From: Gigantopelta aegis
Taxonomy: Eukaryota; Mollusca; Gastropoda; Neomphalida; Peltospiridae
DNA length: 64,000 nucleotides
Direction of reading: 5' to 3'
Assembly (NCBI RefSeq): GCF_016097555.1
Contig: NC_054708.1
Location: forward strand, 26,424,081 to 26,488,080
In this document: piece after piece, positions 12,401-24,310 of the stretch
Layout: each line of letters opens with the position of its first letter
Position numbering within the stretch: the first letter of the stretch is position 1
Translations under genes and position numbers: made by a program
The notes under the pieces: generated by a model
What the model saw: the letters and a program-made list of their open reading frames with translations, nothing else
What the model was told of the DNA's origin: nothing
The model's database searches: none

Positions 12401-12976
12401 TGACTTGAATGAATGCCGGAGTATGAATATAAATGATAAATTCATCGTAAGCTGAGGTCTTATTACCATACTTGCAGGGCTGCATTCCCCAAAACATCCC
12501 TACTGGCCACGGGTATGTCGGCTTGTCCTCAAACATGTTCATTTACAATTGCGTAATATGATACGACGCTTTAAAACAACTTTTCTTCCAAGTGTAAAAC
12601 CTTACTTTTTTATATGCATATTAAGCAGTAGGTACGTTTGGTTTCGTCAAAACTGACGTAGCGGTTGTTATTGGCCTACTTTCTATTACAAACTGTCTCT
12701 CCTTTGTCACGACTTTTTGAATATAAACATTCTGAATTGCTCGACAAAGCATACGAAAACATACACATCCATGTAACGGCGCATAAGATACATGCAGTTT
12801 GTGGGGGAAAAACATTGTGCTGTTAAGGTAATACTACACTAAATGACATCCGTCTGGGTCAAAATTCGAAGTGTAGTTAGCAGTTAGTATTACCAGTATA
12901 GTGTTTTTTGTTAAACTTTTAAAATTTGATCAGGGTAATAAATATATGATATATTATTTCATCTAAAAAAGAAAGA

Positions 12977-13185
12977 CATGTTTTATTTAACGACGCACTC
13001 AACACATTTTATTTACGGTTATATGGCGTCAGACATTTGGATAAGGACCACACAGATATTGAGAGAGGAAACCCGTTGTCGCCGCTTCATAGGCTACTCT
13101 TTTCGATTAGCAGCAATGGATCTTTTATATGCAACATCCCACAGACAGGGTAGTACATACCACGGCCTTTGATATACCAGTGTCA
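12977..13185 (-). repeat. SINE fragment
   Basis: Only the 3' and central part of a type A/B body (acgacgcactcaacacattt through tgatataccag). The tRNA-like head is missing. Confidence 0.75.
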
Positions 13186-14204
13186 TGAAAGGTTCGATAT
13201 TCTTCAGTTAATTATTATAAGTTGTTCTTGCTTATATTATTAGGAGCACGTTTGGCAAATTGAATGTGTTTGTGGTCATACTTGTGTTTGTAGTAATTTC
13301 AATTAATGTTATACAAAACTGACAGTGACTTTAAAATACTGCTGGCAAAATCTTTGTGTCATCCGAAACGAATTTCAGAAAACAACGCAGATATAATACA
13401 TGTGCACATACAATAAAAAAAATCTGTGAGACTATGGGTTTTTTTATCCACGAATTTAAGCCATCGAATTGTGTATTTCAGCATAACCACGAACATTTAA
13501 GCCCACGAAAATACACGATTTCACAGTATAAAATAAATATGTATGTACACACAAAAGAGAACGTGTAATAGTGCATTTTATAGCATACTAGTATTTAATA
13601 AAGTTTTGGTGTATTAATTTTAATGATAAAAACAGTGTCCCTCGTTAACAACACATGTGTTGTTTGATGTAAAAATAAAACATACCATGTGTGTTTTTAT
13701 TAATACTATCTGTACTTATATTTCTTTTACGTGTGTCACTGGGCTTTAAAACAGGAGCTTCTACACTGGCCTTGTCATGTGTTAAATAACAGTCACTTAT
13801 TATGTACAAGTATAATATATGTATATTCATGGGTTGTTTTCAGATAATCTTTGTATCTAGGACCCACCTGAGAACATTACATTAAAACAAGTGTTGTTAA
13901 AATTTAATTTAGTTATTACATGTTTATTCATGTTTTCATATTCTTGTTTCCAACAAATAAAGACCAACATTCATGAATGATTGTTCTTATATTTTCTATT
14001 TGTAACTTTGATCTACTAAATACCATAAATTATGTTCTTGTTGTTTTTCCTTCATAGTTCTTGTTTGGAACAAGGCTCTACTTAAGAACATCTTGTTTAT
14101 TTTCTTATATCCTCATTTTGCCTACTTGTACCCAGGAACCACCTAAGAAACGTCACACATATATTTATGTTTTTATATTCTCATTTCCCCTGTTTATTAT
14201 CCAG
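13186..14204. other. No gene seen
   Basis: AT-rich non-coding sequence upstream of the first recognised metalloprotease exon. Earlier exons of that gene (signal peptide, 5' UTR) may lie here, but I could not identify one. Confidence 0.5.
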
Positions 14205-14315
14205 GATCTGCTGAAGAACTATTTCTCAGAAGATGGATTGGAGGCCGGACTGGAACGAATCGTTAGATTGGCAGCTGTCAATCACCAGATAGCGATACAG
14301 AAAGGACTGGAGGTG
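14205..14315 (+). CDS. Probable astacin-like metalloprotease, prodomain exon 1
   Basis: A 37-codon phase-0 exon between a polypyrimidine/cag acceptor and a gtacgt donor. It encodes an amphipathic helical segment starting DLLKNYF and ending QKGLEV. It joins in frame to the exons at 15691-15793 and 19590-19688. The joined product reads as an acidic propeptide, a dibasic RDKR cleavage site, then a mature N-terminus with NKWPNTTI, the position where astacins have a WPN-x-x-x-PYxI-like motif. The family are secreted zinc endopeptidases. The start codon, signal peptide and catalytic HExxH exon are not visible, so the identification rests on the cleavage site and the start of the mature domain. It could instead be another secreted proprotein. 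Confidence 0.5.
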
Positions 14316-14387
14316 GTACGTGTTGGAGTGATTAGCATACATGTTCTACGAGCGCATAAGTTACTAAACCTTTCATGACCTCCCCCC

Positions 14388-14505
14388 CCCCCCAAAACCC
14401 CCCCAACTAAAACAACAACAATAAATAAAAAACAATACCCCCCCAACAAAACAACAACAAAACTCCCACATAAAAAAGACAAAACAACAACCCAACAACA
14501 AGAAC

Positions 14506-14545
<40 letters not shown>

Positions 14546-14693
14546 CATGCACACACGCACACACACACAGGAAAGAAAACAAAAACAAAAACAAAAATAA
14601 ACAAAACAATACAACACAACACAACACAACACAACACATGCAAAAACAATAACAACAAGTAAAAAAACAAAACAACAACTACTACAACAACAA

Positions 14694-14745
<52 letters not shown>

Positions 14746-14940
14746 CACACACACACACACAAAGGAAAGAAAACAAAAACAAAAATAAACAAAACAACAC
14801 AACACAACATAACACAACACAACACATGCAAAAACAATAACAACAAGTAAAAAAACAAAACAACAACTACTACAACAACAACAACATCAACAACAAATAC
14901 AACAAACAATAAATGAACAAATACAAAAAACCCCACCCAA
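14388..14940. repeat. Low-complexity A/C-rich tract with duplicated CA block
   Basis: Poly-C, (caa)n and two CA runs, each followed by the same aggaaagaaaacaaaaac to acaactactacaacaaca segment (about 14567-14695 and 14762-14885). This is a local tandem duplication of about 195 bp inside an intron of the metalloprotease. The Cys/Val-rich open frames on the minus strand are artefacts of CA repeats. Confidence 0.85.
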
Positions 14941-15690
14941 CAACAACTAGACTTCGTGTAAAATTGTTTAGGAAATAGTTCTGTTTATTTTGACACGGTA
15001 TTTAATACAGTTTTGACCAGAATGTATTTCAAACAATGCAATCTGTTGGTATAAAGGTTCAGGCTGCCAGAGTCCCAGGAGGTACGTCATCGTTTTCGAC
15101 TTCGTGTAAGAATCAGCAGGGATGAGGATGTAGAAATAAAGGACGCCAGAAGGAATTTGACATTGGGGCGGCGGAGAGGGTGGGTGTGGGAGGGGTGTCC
15201 TCCTCTTGCTGTAGGGGTGTTCCTGCTTGAATCAAAATATAAAACAGAAAGAACACTAAAATATGTACTAGTATGTACTGTTCACGTGACACCTAGAACG
15301 CCTAGAATTTTCCGAACGTTGCCAGTCGCGATTCCGTCTAACTTTCAAACTTGTATTAAGTAGTGTTTGCAGCTATGTCCACTAAACTTCCACAATTAGC
15401 AATAGTGGGAATTTTAATGAAAATTAAGACTTTAGACGCCCCTGTCTATAGATTTTCACAATAAAAATGCTGTCATATACACCCGTTACAAACATCTTTC
15501 AAATGAACTTAAAATTGATTAACCTAAACATTTTAACTCCTGAAGATTGGAGAAATCAAAACCTTGTGGCCTTCAAACCCCATTTACAGAGGGGTTAACA
15601 AAAATCTCAAAAACATAATATACATTTAATTATTATATTTTTAAAAGGCACATCTATATAAAGCTATTTGACATCACCGTCTGTTTTCAG

Positions 15691-15793
15691 GATAGTTTTG
15701 AAATTGACGAGCTGGCGTCAGATGAAAACATAAGAATTCTAGAAGACATGGATGAACTCGAGAGTACCGTCAATGACAACAAAGAGTCAAATG
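15691..15793 (+). CDS. Probable astacin-like metalloprotease, prodomain exon 2
   Basis: Starts after ctgttttcag and ends before a gtaata donor. 103 nt, phase 0 in and phase 1 out, matching its neighbours. It encodes a strongly acidic stretch beginning DSFEIDELASDENIRILEDM, as expected for a protease propeptide. The next codon is completed by the exon at 19590. Confidence 0.5.
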
Positions 15794-15836
15794 GTAATAA
15801 CTGTTAACTGATTATCAGAAACTAGTTCTGAAAATA

Positions 15837-16372
15837 ATGTTCTTACAAACCCGTTGGTGAGAGCACCATGCGTTATTTTTGATAACACATAGTTGTTTAC
15901 ACACGTACGTGTGTTAACAATTTCAAGACATACGACCAGCTGGTCCTAGGTGATGACTAGGTCACCAATGCCATACGTCCAATAAAAAACAGAACAACAG
16001 CACGGTGGAAATCGATTACATTGTGACGTATGTATTTTTTAAATATTTATTTTCCCCAGTCCATTCTGACCATGTCAAGGTTAATATAGTTAACCTGGCT
16101 ATCTGTGACGCATAAGTCAGCTACAAATGCAAAGGGTTGTAAATATCTTTTATCGATAAAGATGTTAAAATTTGCTTAAAACTTGGTTTTTGAGGATATG
16201 TAAGAAATAGAATATACATTCGTGTCCGTTAGATAACATTTATCTCACAACTCGTTGTTTAAAAACGTATCAAACTCGCTATCGTTTGTTAGATACATTT
16301 TAAAACAACTCGTTGTGAGATAAATGGTATCTAACGGCCACTCATGTATTATTCTCCATTTAGCACCGTATC
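15837..16372. repeat. Dispersed repeat, about 530 bp
   Basis: An inverted, diverged copy lies at 57364-57842. Shared landmarks include acccgttggtgaga, a cacgtacgtgtgttaac palindrome, aaatcgattacattgtgac, and a terminal hairpin with acaactcgttg facing gagataaatggtatctaac. It has no coding capacity, and the family is not recognised. Confidence 0.75.
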
Positions 16373-16635
16373 ATATTATTAACATATTCAGTATTGTACG
16401 ACCGGTTTAACAACATATTGTAGTATATATTGTTCTGTCTGTAAAAATGTACACGAAGCATATTTTGCTAATAACTGAAAGAAATACCAAAACGAGGAAC
16501 CAGTGGGTTTGCTGTCATATTCCAAAAAAGGTTTAGGGCATTATTATCCATGTTACATTTATCATATGTTTCATAATAAGTAACAGTTGATCAACAAGCT
16601 GTTGTTAATAATAAGTACATTTCTTTTTGCCAATC

Positions 16636-17705
<1,070 letters not shown>

Positions 17706-17707
17706 AA

Positions 17708-17990
17708 AGTAAAGTTTGTTTTATTTAACGACGCCGCTAGAGCACATTGATTTTTTATCTTATCATCGGCTATTGGACGTCAAACATATGGCCATTCTGA
17801 CACTGTTTTTTTTAGAGGAAACCCGCTGTCACCACATAGGCTACTCTTTTACGACAGGCAGCAAGGGATTTTTTATTTGCGCTTCCCACAGGCAGGATAG
17901 CACAAACCATGGCCTTTGTTGAACCAGTTATGGATCACTGGTCGGTGCAAGTGGTTTACACCTACCCCATCGAGCCTTGCGGAGCACTCT
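17708..17990 (-). repeat. SINE, type B, truncated
   Basis: Plus-strand order acgacgccgctagagcacat, then cccgctgtcaccacatagg and ggatcactggtcggtgcaag. It breaks off before the tRNA-like head. Confidence 0.75.
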
Positions 17991-18134
17991 CAAAGGAACT
18001 GTCCTAAGTTTGCTGTTATTGTAAAATTTTATGACTAACAGACACTTTTTGATGACTAAAATTACATATTAAAGACTTTTCCTGTTTAGAATATGAGTGT
18101 GTTTGTTATCGTTCTAATGTTTGAAAAAAAGAAA

Positions 18135-18350
18135 GTTTGTTTTGTTTAACGACACCACTGGAGAACATTGATTAATTAATCATCGGTTATTGGATGTCAA
18201 ACATTTGGTTATTCTTACTCGTAGTCATCAGAGGAAACCCTCTACATTTTTCCTAATGCAGAAAGGGATCTTTTATATGCACTTTCCCAGATAGGAAAGC
18301 ACATACCATGGACTTTGTCCAGTTGTGGTACACTGGCTGGAACGAGAAAA
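18135..18350 (-). repeat. SINE fragment
   Basis: Body of a type A-like SINE (ttgtttaacgacaccactgg through cactggctggaacgag) without its tRNA-like head. Confidence 0.7.
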
Positions 18351-18472
18351 CATTAGTTAGAAACATCTTACAATGGAAGCAAACTCAGGACAGTCCCTTT
18401 AAAGTGACAGACGCTAGTTTTTAAACACAACTACTTATTTTTCACTATTAGAACCGTTTTTTTGACAATTAA

Positions 18473-18860
18473 AGGGACAGATCTTAATTTTTTAAACACT
18501 AAGGCATATTTTTTTATCTAGACCCTAGTTTCAACCCGTAAAAATGGACACTAAGTTTGGTTAATTTACAAACCTGTAACACTTTTGGATACAACAGAGT
18601 GACGTTGAAATACCTTTAAAATAGACTAAAACGCGACTCCATAATCATTACTTCTCAGACGCACGTGCTTTTTAAAAATATGAAAAAAATGTATTTTGTG
18701 GTACATGTATTAGAAACACCAGGATGACCAGAAACACTTCGGTTGTATGGAAATGGATAATCTAAACAATAAAATATAAGTAATGTTTGATTTCAGTGAT
18801 CATAAACGGCTCTAATAGTGAAAAATATGCCTTAATGTTTAAAAACTAGGGTCTGTCCCT
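18473..18860. mobile_element. TTAA MITE nested inside another copy
   Basis: Flanked by TTAA at 18469-18472 and 18861-18864. The inverted ends are agggacaga left and tctgtccct right, and aaacactaaggcatat matches atatgccttaatgttt inverted. TTAA targets are used by the Kolobok and piggyBac groups; no transposase is present. Confidence 0.85.
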
Positions 18861-18997
18861 TTAAAATCGGACATTACTTTCATTTTCCTCTTTAAATTAT
18901 CAGTTTCTGTACATAAGAGTGTATCTGATCATCTTGGTGTTTGTAATATCGTAAAATGCATTTTGCATAATCCTAAAAGCGCACGTACCTCTAAGAA

Positions 18998-19380
18998 AGA
19001 AAGAAAGAAGTGTTTTATTTAACGACGCACTCAACACATTTTATTTACGGTTATATGGCGTCAGACATATGGTTAAGGACCACACAGATTTGGAGAGGAA
19101 ACCCGCTGTCGCCACATAGGCTACTCTTTTACGACAGGCAGCAAGGGATCTTTTATTTGCGCTTCCCACAGGCAGGATAGCACAAACCATGGCCTTTGTT
19201 GAACCAGTTATGGATCACTGGTCGGTGCAAGTGGTTTACACCTACCCATTGAGCCTTGCGGAGCACTCACTCAGGGTTTGGAGTCGGTATCTGAATTAAA
19301 AATTCCATGCCTCGACTGGGATCCGAACCCAGTATCTACCAGCCTGTAGACCGATGGCTAACCACGACGCCACCGAGGCC
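18998..19380 (-). repeat. SINE, type B, full length
   Basis: Minus-strand copy ending in a tRNA-like head (tcggtggcgtcgtggtta on the minus strand, B box gggttcggatccc). A perfect 13-bp target duplication gtacctctaagaa flanks it at 18985-18997 and 19381-19393. Confidence 0.92.
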
Positions 19381-19589
19381 GTACCTCTAAGAAGTAACGG
19401 TTATGGGTACGAACTCGTCTATTTTTCAAAAGGTATTTTCCTGTTTGAACGTCACAGACTCTTGTTTCACTTTATTGTAACTTTATAGACACAGATGTAT
19501 AACTAAACTTAGTGTTCATTTTCACGGGTTGAAACTTGGGTCTGCGCCTTTAAGTTTAAAGTGAGAGATATTTTTTATATTCCACACAG

Positions 19590-19688
19590 ACGGAGAAACC
19601 CATCGAGATAAACGAAGCGTTTCCATAGGAACGGATCATAACAAATGGCCGAACACCACCATAGCCGTGGTGATACCCGACGTATACA
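19590..19688 (+). CDS. Probable astacin-like metalloprotease, exon with furin site and mature N-terminus
   Basis: A 99-nt exon after tccacacag and before gtaagt, phase 1 in and phase 1 out. It encodes an RDKR furin-type site, then SVSIGTDHNKWPNTTIAVV and IPDVY. The KWPN step shortly after a propeptide cleavage site is the usual opening of an astacin catalytic domain. The following exon, which should carry the first disulfide cysteine and later HExxHxxGxxH, was not found before the assembly gap. The gene is therefore partial here: broken, interrupted by the gap, or with exons I could not see. Confidence 0.55.
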
Positions 19689-19885
19689 GTAAGTTGTTTT
19701 AAAATTATTTTTTAAGCACGTTATTCTGGGCCCACATTTCAGCTAAATGGGCTGTCTGTCCACAACAGAGAGAAAAGAATGTATGAGGTGTGCACTAACT
19801 CTGGGTTGAAATACAAACACAGACTAAAACAAAACCCGTTAAATTTATATTATATACTAAACACCAAAAGAAACGTGAATATTAA

Positions 19886-20254
19886 AGGGACATACCCTAG
19901 TTTTTAAACACTAAGGCATATTTTTGACTATTATAGCCGTTTTTGATAACTGAAATCATACTTTACTTAGATGTATGGTTTAGATTATCAATTTCCATAC
20001 ATTCGAAGTGTTTTTGGTCATCCTGCTATTTTTAATATCACAAAATACATTTCTCATATTTTTAAAAACGCACGTGCGTCTGAGAAATAACAGTATGGAG
20101 TCCAGTTTTAGTCTATATTTAGAGGGTATTTCACCATTTCAAAGTCACAAACTCACGTTTCTCTCAATTGTAATTTTATCCAAATGTGTTACAGATTTGT
20201 AGATTAACTAAACTTAGTGTTAAGTTTCACGGGTTGAAACTAGAGTCTGTCCCT
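19886..20254. mobile_element. TTAA MITE, intact copy
   Basis: 369 bp flanked by TTAA (19882-19885 and 20255-20258). Left end agggacataccctagttttt, right end aaactagagtctgtccct. This is the best single copy for defining the family; others are at 18403, 18473 and 51480. Confidence 0.88.
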
Positions 20255-20429
20255 TTAATATTTTAATTTTTAAAAAGAAGAAGTTATGAACACCTGTTGA
20301 GATTTAGGAGACTTACAGGTTAACACACCGATTAGCATTTTACAGAATTAAACGTAAATGTAATCAGGTAAACATATATAATTGCAAACTAATCGTAACT
20401 TCGATTGGTGTTTCTTCTAGTGTTCAGGT

Positions 20430-20532
20430 CCCCGTTCCACAAAGCGATCTTAGCCCTAAGATCACCTTAAGTGCATAGCTACCTTATGCACTAAGGTGAT
20501 CTTAGTGCTAATAGCGCTTTGTCGAACGGGGC
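20430..20532. repeat. Perfect-hairpin MITE, about 100 bp
   Basis: Nearly the whole element folds back: ccccgttccacaaagcgatc at the left faces gcgctttgtcgaacgggg at the right, and ctaagatcaccttaagtgca faces tgcactaaggtgatctta, with a short loop. It would transcribe into a long RNA hairpin. No gene. Confidence 0.85.
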
Positions 20533-20604
20533 CCTCTATTGATTATTTTCCGATAAGCGCTGTATCAAAAGGCATCTCGGCATGGTCGAAGTGACTCGAA
20601 CCAT

Positions 20605-20935
20605 AGGCGCCCAGTTTTTTTAGGGTGTTAGTCTGGCTTTTTGCCCAAATTAAACGAAAATGCCCGAATTTGGATAACAACATTTATTCATATCAGCATA
20701 CTATCAAACAGCTATATAGGGTTCACTACGCATTTTTATATGGATTACTAATTTTGAAGGTAGAATAATGGGAAACATGGTAAAAAGGTCTCAGTTTAGC
20801 ACATTTTGCCTGAATAGCTATATCATTTTTGCACGAATTTGAGGTTTTGCTCCAGCACTAGGGTGTGGGGGTGTGGGTGGGGGTGTATTGCCCCCCCCCC
20901 CCCCCCTGCACCCTGACTCGTACGCTTATGACCCG
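20605..20935 (+). repeat. Dispersed repeat with poly-C tract
   Basis: Same family as 1045-1310 in the other orientation: gcccaaattaaacgaaaatg, ttgctccagcacta and an 18-base C run. Confidence 0.6.
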
Positions 20936-21999
20936 AACATTTTTAGAACAGAGCAGTTGATACTGACATACCTGCCATTTGTGATAAATGTTGCAGTAGT
21001 TGTTATTACAAAATTTGTATTTGTATAGCAGCATATAATATTAATTCATCCAGTACCATTATGTCACGGTCCAAGTGTTTTGCACATGGATGATACACGT
21101 ATTTATAAATTTAAGCACTACAGTTTTGTGCGAAGCCGTGATTAGTTGTAACAACATATTGTTATATATTATACATGAGTTATGAAATAATTCACTTTTT
21201 GCAGTTTATACCATGTACTTTGGTTTGGCTAACATATTGGATATAATTCTATTATTGTAGTCAAAAGTTTAACTCTGTCGCCTGTGGGATACTAATTAGT
21301 AAAGTGCAACCTAAAACGCGTACCACAAATTACTTTATATATCTACATAGTGTAACAAACAGCTGTAATTTTGCTTTCGTGAGAGTATCAGTTATGGTTT
21401 TGTCTGGTTGACATATTGCGAGTGCGAGTGCGAATAAATTTTACATGCTCATATACCACTAGAGTTTCGAGCATGTCCGTCCCGGGGCCTGTCTCTGGAT
21501 AGCCAGTGACTTGCTCCGGGACAGAAAAAATTAAGGGGACAATTTTGAAATTTACATCCAAAAATTAATTAGTGGGCCTTTAAAACTTTGATGCGCATCT
21601 CAAATTAATATAATTAATAAATAAAATAAAAAATATACTCATTAAATTTGGTCGCTCGATTAGATTGGGCGGTCAAAAAGAAATTAGATAGATAGATAAC
21701 TAGTTTAACGTGTGGGGGGGGGGGGGGGGGGGGGGGGGGGGATGGACAGAATTTTAAAAATAGCAATTAGTAAAAGCAATTAGTAGGATTGAAAAAAAAA
21801 AAAAACTACAAGCCAAAAATAAAATGAATTGACTGCTCGGCCGAATATTTATATAATTTGGAGCATTTTTGAAGGACAGTCCAAAAATAAATAAGAGAAA
21901 GAAGAGAGGATCGGACTATTTAATAATATTTAAAAAAAGAGAGGTAATTTCGACATAAAATTTTAAACGAATGTCTAAATGTTTAACGTCCGACCTATA
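20936..21999. other. No gene seen; poly-G tract
   Basis: AT-rich non-coding DNA with a G homopolymer of about 28 bases at 21714-21741. I looked here for the missing catalytic exon of the metalloprotease and saw none. Confidence 0.5.
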
Positions 22000-22291
22000 T
22001 GTCCACGTGAGTGGCCTCGTTAAGGCCGTTAGGGTGCGGAGGCTGAGCCTACGGCGAGCTGAGGAGCGGTGTCACACTCAGGGACGGGAGCAGATGACGT
22101 TTCGTGGCCAAGTCTTGGAGGACGACTTCGTAGCCGGCGCCGCAGATCGTCTTGACGATTCGATGGATGGTGTTGTTGGCCATTTCTGTCAGTAGAATCG
22201 CTTGGCGGTAGATCTTCTGGCGCCGTTGGGTCACGATGAGTCCCGTCCTGTTCTCTTGTAGCTGAGTGTGTGGAGCTCATAGTGGCATCCG
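22000..22291. other. GC-rich island next to the assembly gap
   Basis: Markedly richer in G and C than everything around it, and open in more than one frame on the minus strand. I do not recognise any protein in it. It could be the edge of an unassembled gene, a CpG-rich repeat, or a mis-join. Confidence 0.4.
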
Positions 22292-22491
22292 NNNNNNNNN
22301 NNNNNNNNNNNNNNNNNNNNNNNNNNNNNNNNNNNNNNNNNNNNNNNNNNNNNNNNNNNNNNNNNNNNNNNNNNNNNNNNNNNNNNNNNNNNNNNNNNNN
22401 NNNNNNNNNNNNNNNNNNNNNNNNNNNNNNNNNNNNNNNNNNNNNNNNNNNNNNNNNNNNNNNNNNNNNNNNNNNNNNNNNNNNNNNNNNN
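22292..22491. other. Assembly gap (200 N)
   Basis: Exactly 200 N characters, the kind of round number used for gaps of unknown size. Order and distance across it should not be trusted. Confidence 0.98.
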
Positions 22492-22639
22492 GCGCTTGAA
22501 TATCAACAAAGCCCCTTCTTCCCAAAGTTTTAAAACCAATGTTTTTTTCTGGCCCGTTTACCACTTCATGGGCAAATGGAATTGTACATGTGTTTAACGT
22601 GGTGAAAATGTTTTTTAACGACACAATCTATTAAAATTA

Positions 22640-23125
22640 CTCCCTTTACATTGGACTAAAGACCCCGTTGGAGCTCACCACCTCAAAACCTTACTTGCGA
22701 ATCCTGCCAGTGATTTAAACTAACACACTGGGCTAGTCCCCAATGGGCCAGGAACATTTCGTCTGTAAAATAATTTTAAATATTGCCAATCACACCGCCT
22801 TTTATAAACGTTATTTGGGGGCAACAATTAAAAATATCGGGTTAGTCCATTTTAGGGGCCGCAACCGGAACATACCAATCTCCAGGGTGGGTTATCAGTC
22901 TTCAGTTTTTTACCTTAAAATTATTTATTTTATAAAATAAAAAACATGTTTTAAAACATTCTTTAATTTTTCACACGAAACATGTATCCCTCAGGATAAT
23001 TCGGATGTTTGTCAAATTAATTTTTAAATCACTGGCAGTATTCGCAAGTAAGGTTTTTGATTGTGTACATGAGCCCAACTGCTGTCTTTTAGATCCCACA
23101 TTATAGTGGAGCTAATGTTGAATTA
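22640..23125. mobile_element. MITE-like element with subterminal inverted repeats
   Basis: A 31-bp inverted repeat with one mismatch, ccttacttgcgaat plus ctgccagtgatttaaa at 22688-22718 facing 23022-23052, with weaker similarity further out. The part at 23049-23125 is repeated directly at 32192-32272 on the far side of the Polinton. No coding capacity. Confidence 0.7.
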
Positions 23126-23199
23126 GATTGAATTGAAAAACCCTGAATGGTATGTATGTCAAAGACCCTCCAAAGAAAATCCATGTAATTGCATGGCGT

Positions 23200-23605
23200 G
23201 TATTAACCTTGATGTTCATTTCGGGTTTACCCCCTACGCACAAAATCAGAAATAGAATAGTTTGCTGATGACAACATGGACTTATCATTTTGGATGACTC
23301 GATGAAATCACATACTGGAGCACAAAGACATAGTAGCTGCTGTTTTACTCAAGGATGTCATCACAGAAGATTGAGCGTCGTATTTTATTACCCCAAACCT
23401 GTATGGACAGGGAAAAGACTGCCAGAACCATTGCTCTCACACCTGGATATCTTGTCCTCTTTAAAAATGTGAGATACATCACAGATCATTACGCTGGGTC
23501 CCGTCGGCAGGTTTTTTCCTGGCCATGCGGGTGTGTTTGGTAAAGCGTCCAGAGACTGAGAACTCGGATATTTCCCAATGAAGACTCCACCGTCTACGTC
23601 CCGAG
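23200..23605 (+). pseudogene. Polinton packaging ATPase (FtsK/HerA, A32-like), C-terminal remnant
   Basis: Reading across two frames shows a Walker-B-like hydrophobic run ending in two aspartates (about 23280-23297), then FTQGCHHRRLSVVF (about 23343-23385) and RTIALTPGYLVLFKNVRY (about 23420-23473). These are the conserved blocks after Walker B in Polinton and adenovirus-like genome-packaging ATPases. The enzyme would pump DNA into capsids. The blocks lie in different frames, with at least one frameshift near 23385-23420 and disruption after 23500. No Walker A region was found upstream, where an inverted-repeat element sits. This is a dead gene, on the strand opposite to the capsid genes. Confidence 0.75.
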
Positions 23606-23607
23606 AG

Positions 23608-23615
23608 TATAAATA
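23608..23615 (+). promoter_or_regulatory. TATA box of the small virion protein gene
   Basis: TATAAATA, 35 bp before the ATG at 23643, lying at the end of the ATPase remnant. The same box precedes other genes of this element. Confidence 0.7.
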
Positions 23616-23642
23616 GCACTGTATTTTCAAATCATCGTCAAA

Positions 23643-23957
23643 ATGTCTCAAGTCATCAAGGAGAACCTGATGTTCTTGTAGTTCTTGCTGTCTGGTAAAT
23701 CGACAAAACAGAAAAGTCTGCTGTTCAAACATATAACCAAGGATCAACTGAAAACCTTGACATTCATTATTGCCAACATATTGCACAGTGACGTTCCACT
23801 CTCCAAACAGGCATTTGAAAAGTTGAAGAAACACAAGAAAGTATTACGTGTGTTGGGTGACAAGACGGTTTCTGTCAAGAAGAAGAAAAAGGTGTTACGA
23901 GCTGATATCATCGTACTCGTGCTACAGAGTATAGCATCCTTGTTAAAGACAGTATAA
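23643..23957 (+). pseudogene. Small basic Polinton protein (PX-like), premature stop
   Basis: The ATG at 23643 opens a frame stopped by TAG at codon 13 (23679-23681), after which it stays open to 23957. The open part is helical and Leu-rich, with VPLSKQAFEKLKKHKK, then VSVKKKKKVLR and a hydrophobic C-terminus. This layout recurs in small proteins of invertebrate Polintons, and a divergent relative is at 28122-28505 on the other strand. A role as a membrane-active or core virion protein is inference. A downstream in-frame ATG at 23685 could give a shorter product, but a dead gene is more likely. Confidence 0.65.
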
Positions 23958-23965
23958 TGCAACAC

Positions 23966-24310
23966 ATGTCAAAAAACATTCTGGTGCCTTAAGAAAAATA
24001 TATACGCCTGTTAAAAGGACAAGTGATGGATGTCCCAAGACATGAAGAGGGTCAAGATGTAAAAGGGCAAACACCTCCCATTGTGTCCAAACCCTTGGCC
24101 GATGTGAAAAAGAAGACAATGGACCCAAAGATGATGTTGAACCCAGAGAAATCAATAAAGATGGAACCAACCCTACAGAGACAGAAGCGGCCACCAGGAA
24201 TACCACAACGAAAGAAAAAACAATTTAAATGGAAATTCATTGTAAAGTGGAATAGAGGTCTGCTCCTTAACCCTTATCTCCACTGGTTTGAAACGGGAGC
24301 AAATAAATGA
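23966..24310 (+). pseudogene. Polinton minor protein with early stop
   Basis: The ATG at 23966 is 6 nt after the previous stop and is followed by TAA at codon 9 (23990-23992). The frame then stays open to 24310 and encodes a Lys/Pro-rich protein, including RQKRPPGIPQRKKKQFKWKF. The opening, a short hydrophobic step followed by EKYIRLL, resembles the start of a common Polinton virion protein. The rest does not show a fold that I recognise. Lys-rich composition would fit DNA or core association. It is probably not functional. Confidence 0.5.

Larger units (their letters stand above)
8172..12717 (+). repeat. Segmental duplication, copy B
   Basis: Direct repeat of 1-4290. Differences from copy A: no type B SINE at about 8778, a 697-bp transposon at 8990-9686, a longer (ctaaa)n array and a longer GT run. 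It ends near 12717, after which the sequence is unrelated to copy A. Confidence 0.9.
18403..19549. mobile_element. TTAA MITE, outer copy of a nest
   Basis: Flanked by TTAA at 18399-18402 and 19550-19553. Its ends resemble the family consensus (agtgacagacgctagttttt left, aacttgggtctgcgcctt right). It is interrupted by another member of the same family (18473-18860) and by a SINE (18998-19380); without them it is about the size of the copy at 19886-20254. Confidence 0.75.

Noticed and set aside
14282..14936. Long Cys/Val/Phe-rich frames on the minus strand
   Set aside because: They come from CA and CAA repeats that stay open in several frames.
23388..23834. 148-codon minus-strand frame
   Set aside because: It lies antisense to the ATPase remnant and the PX-like gene, which carry recognisable motifs, while it has none.
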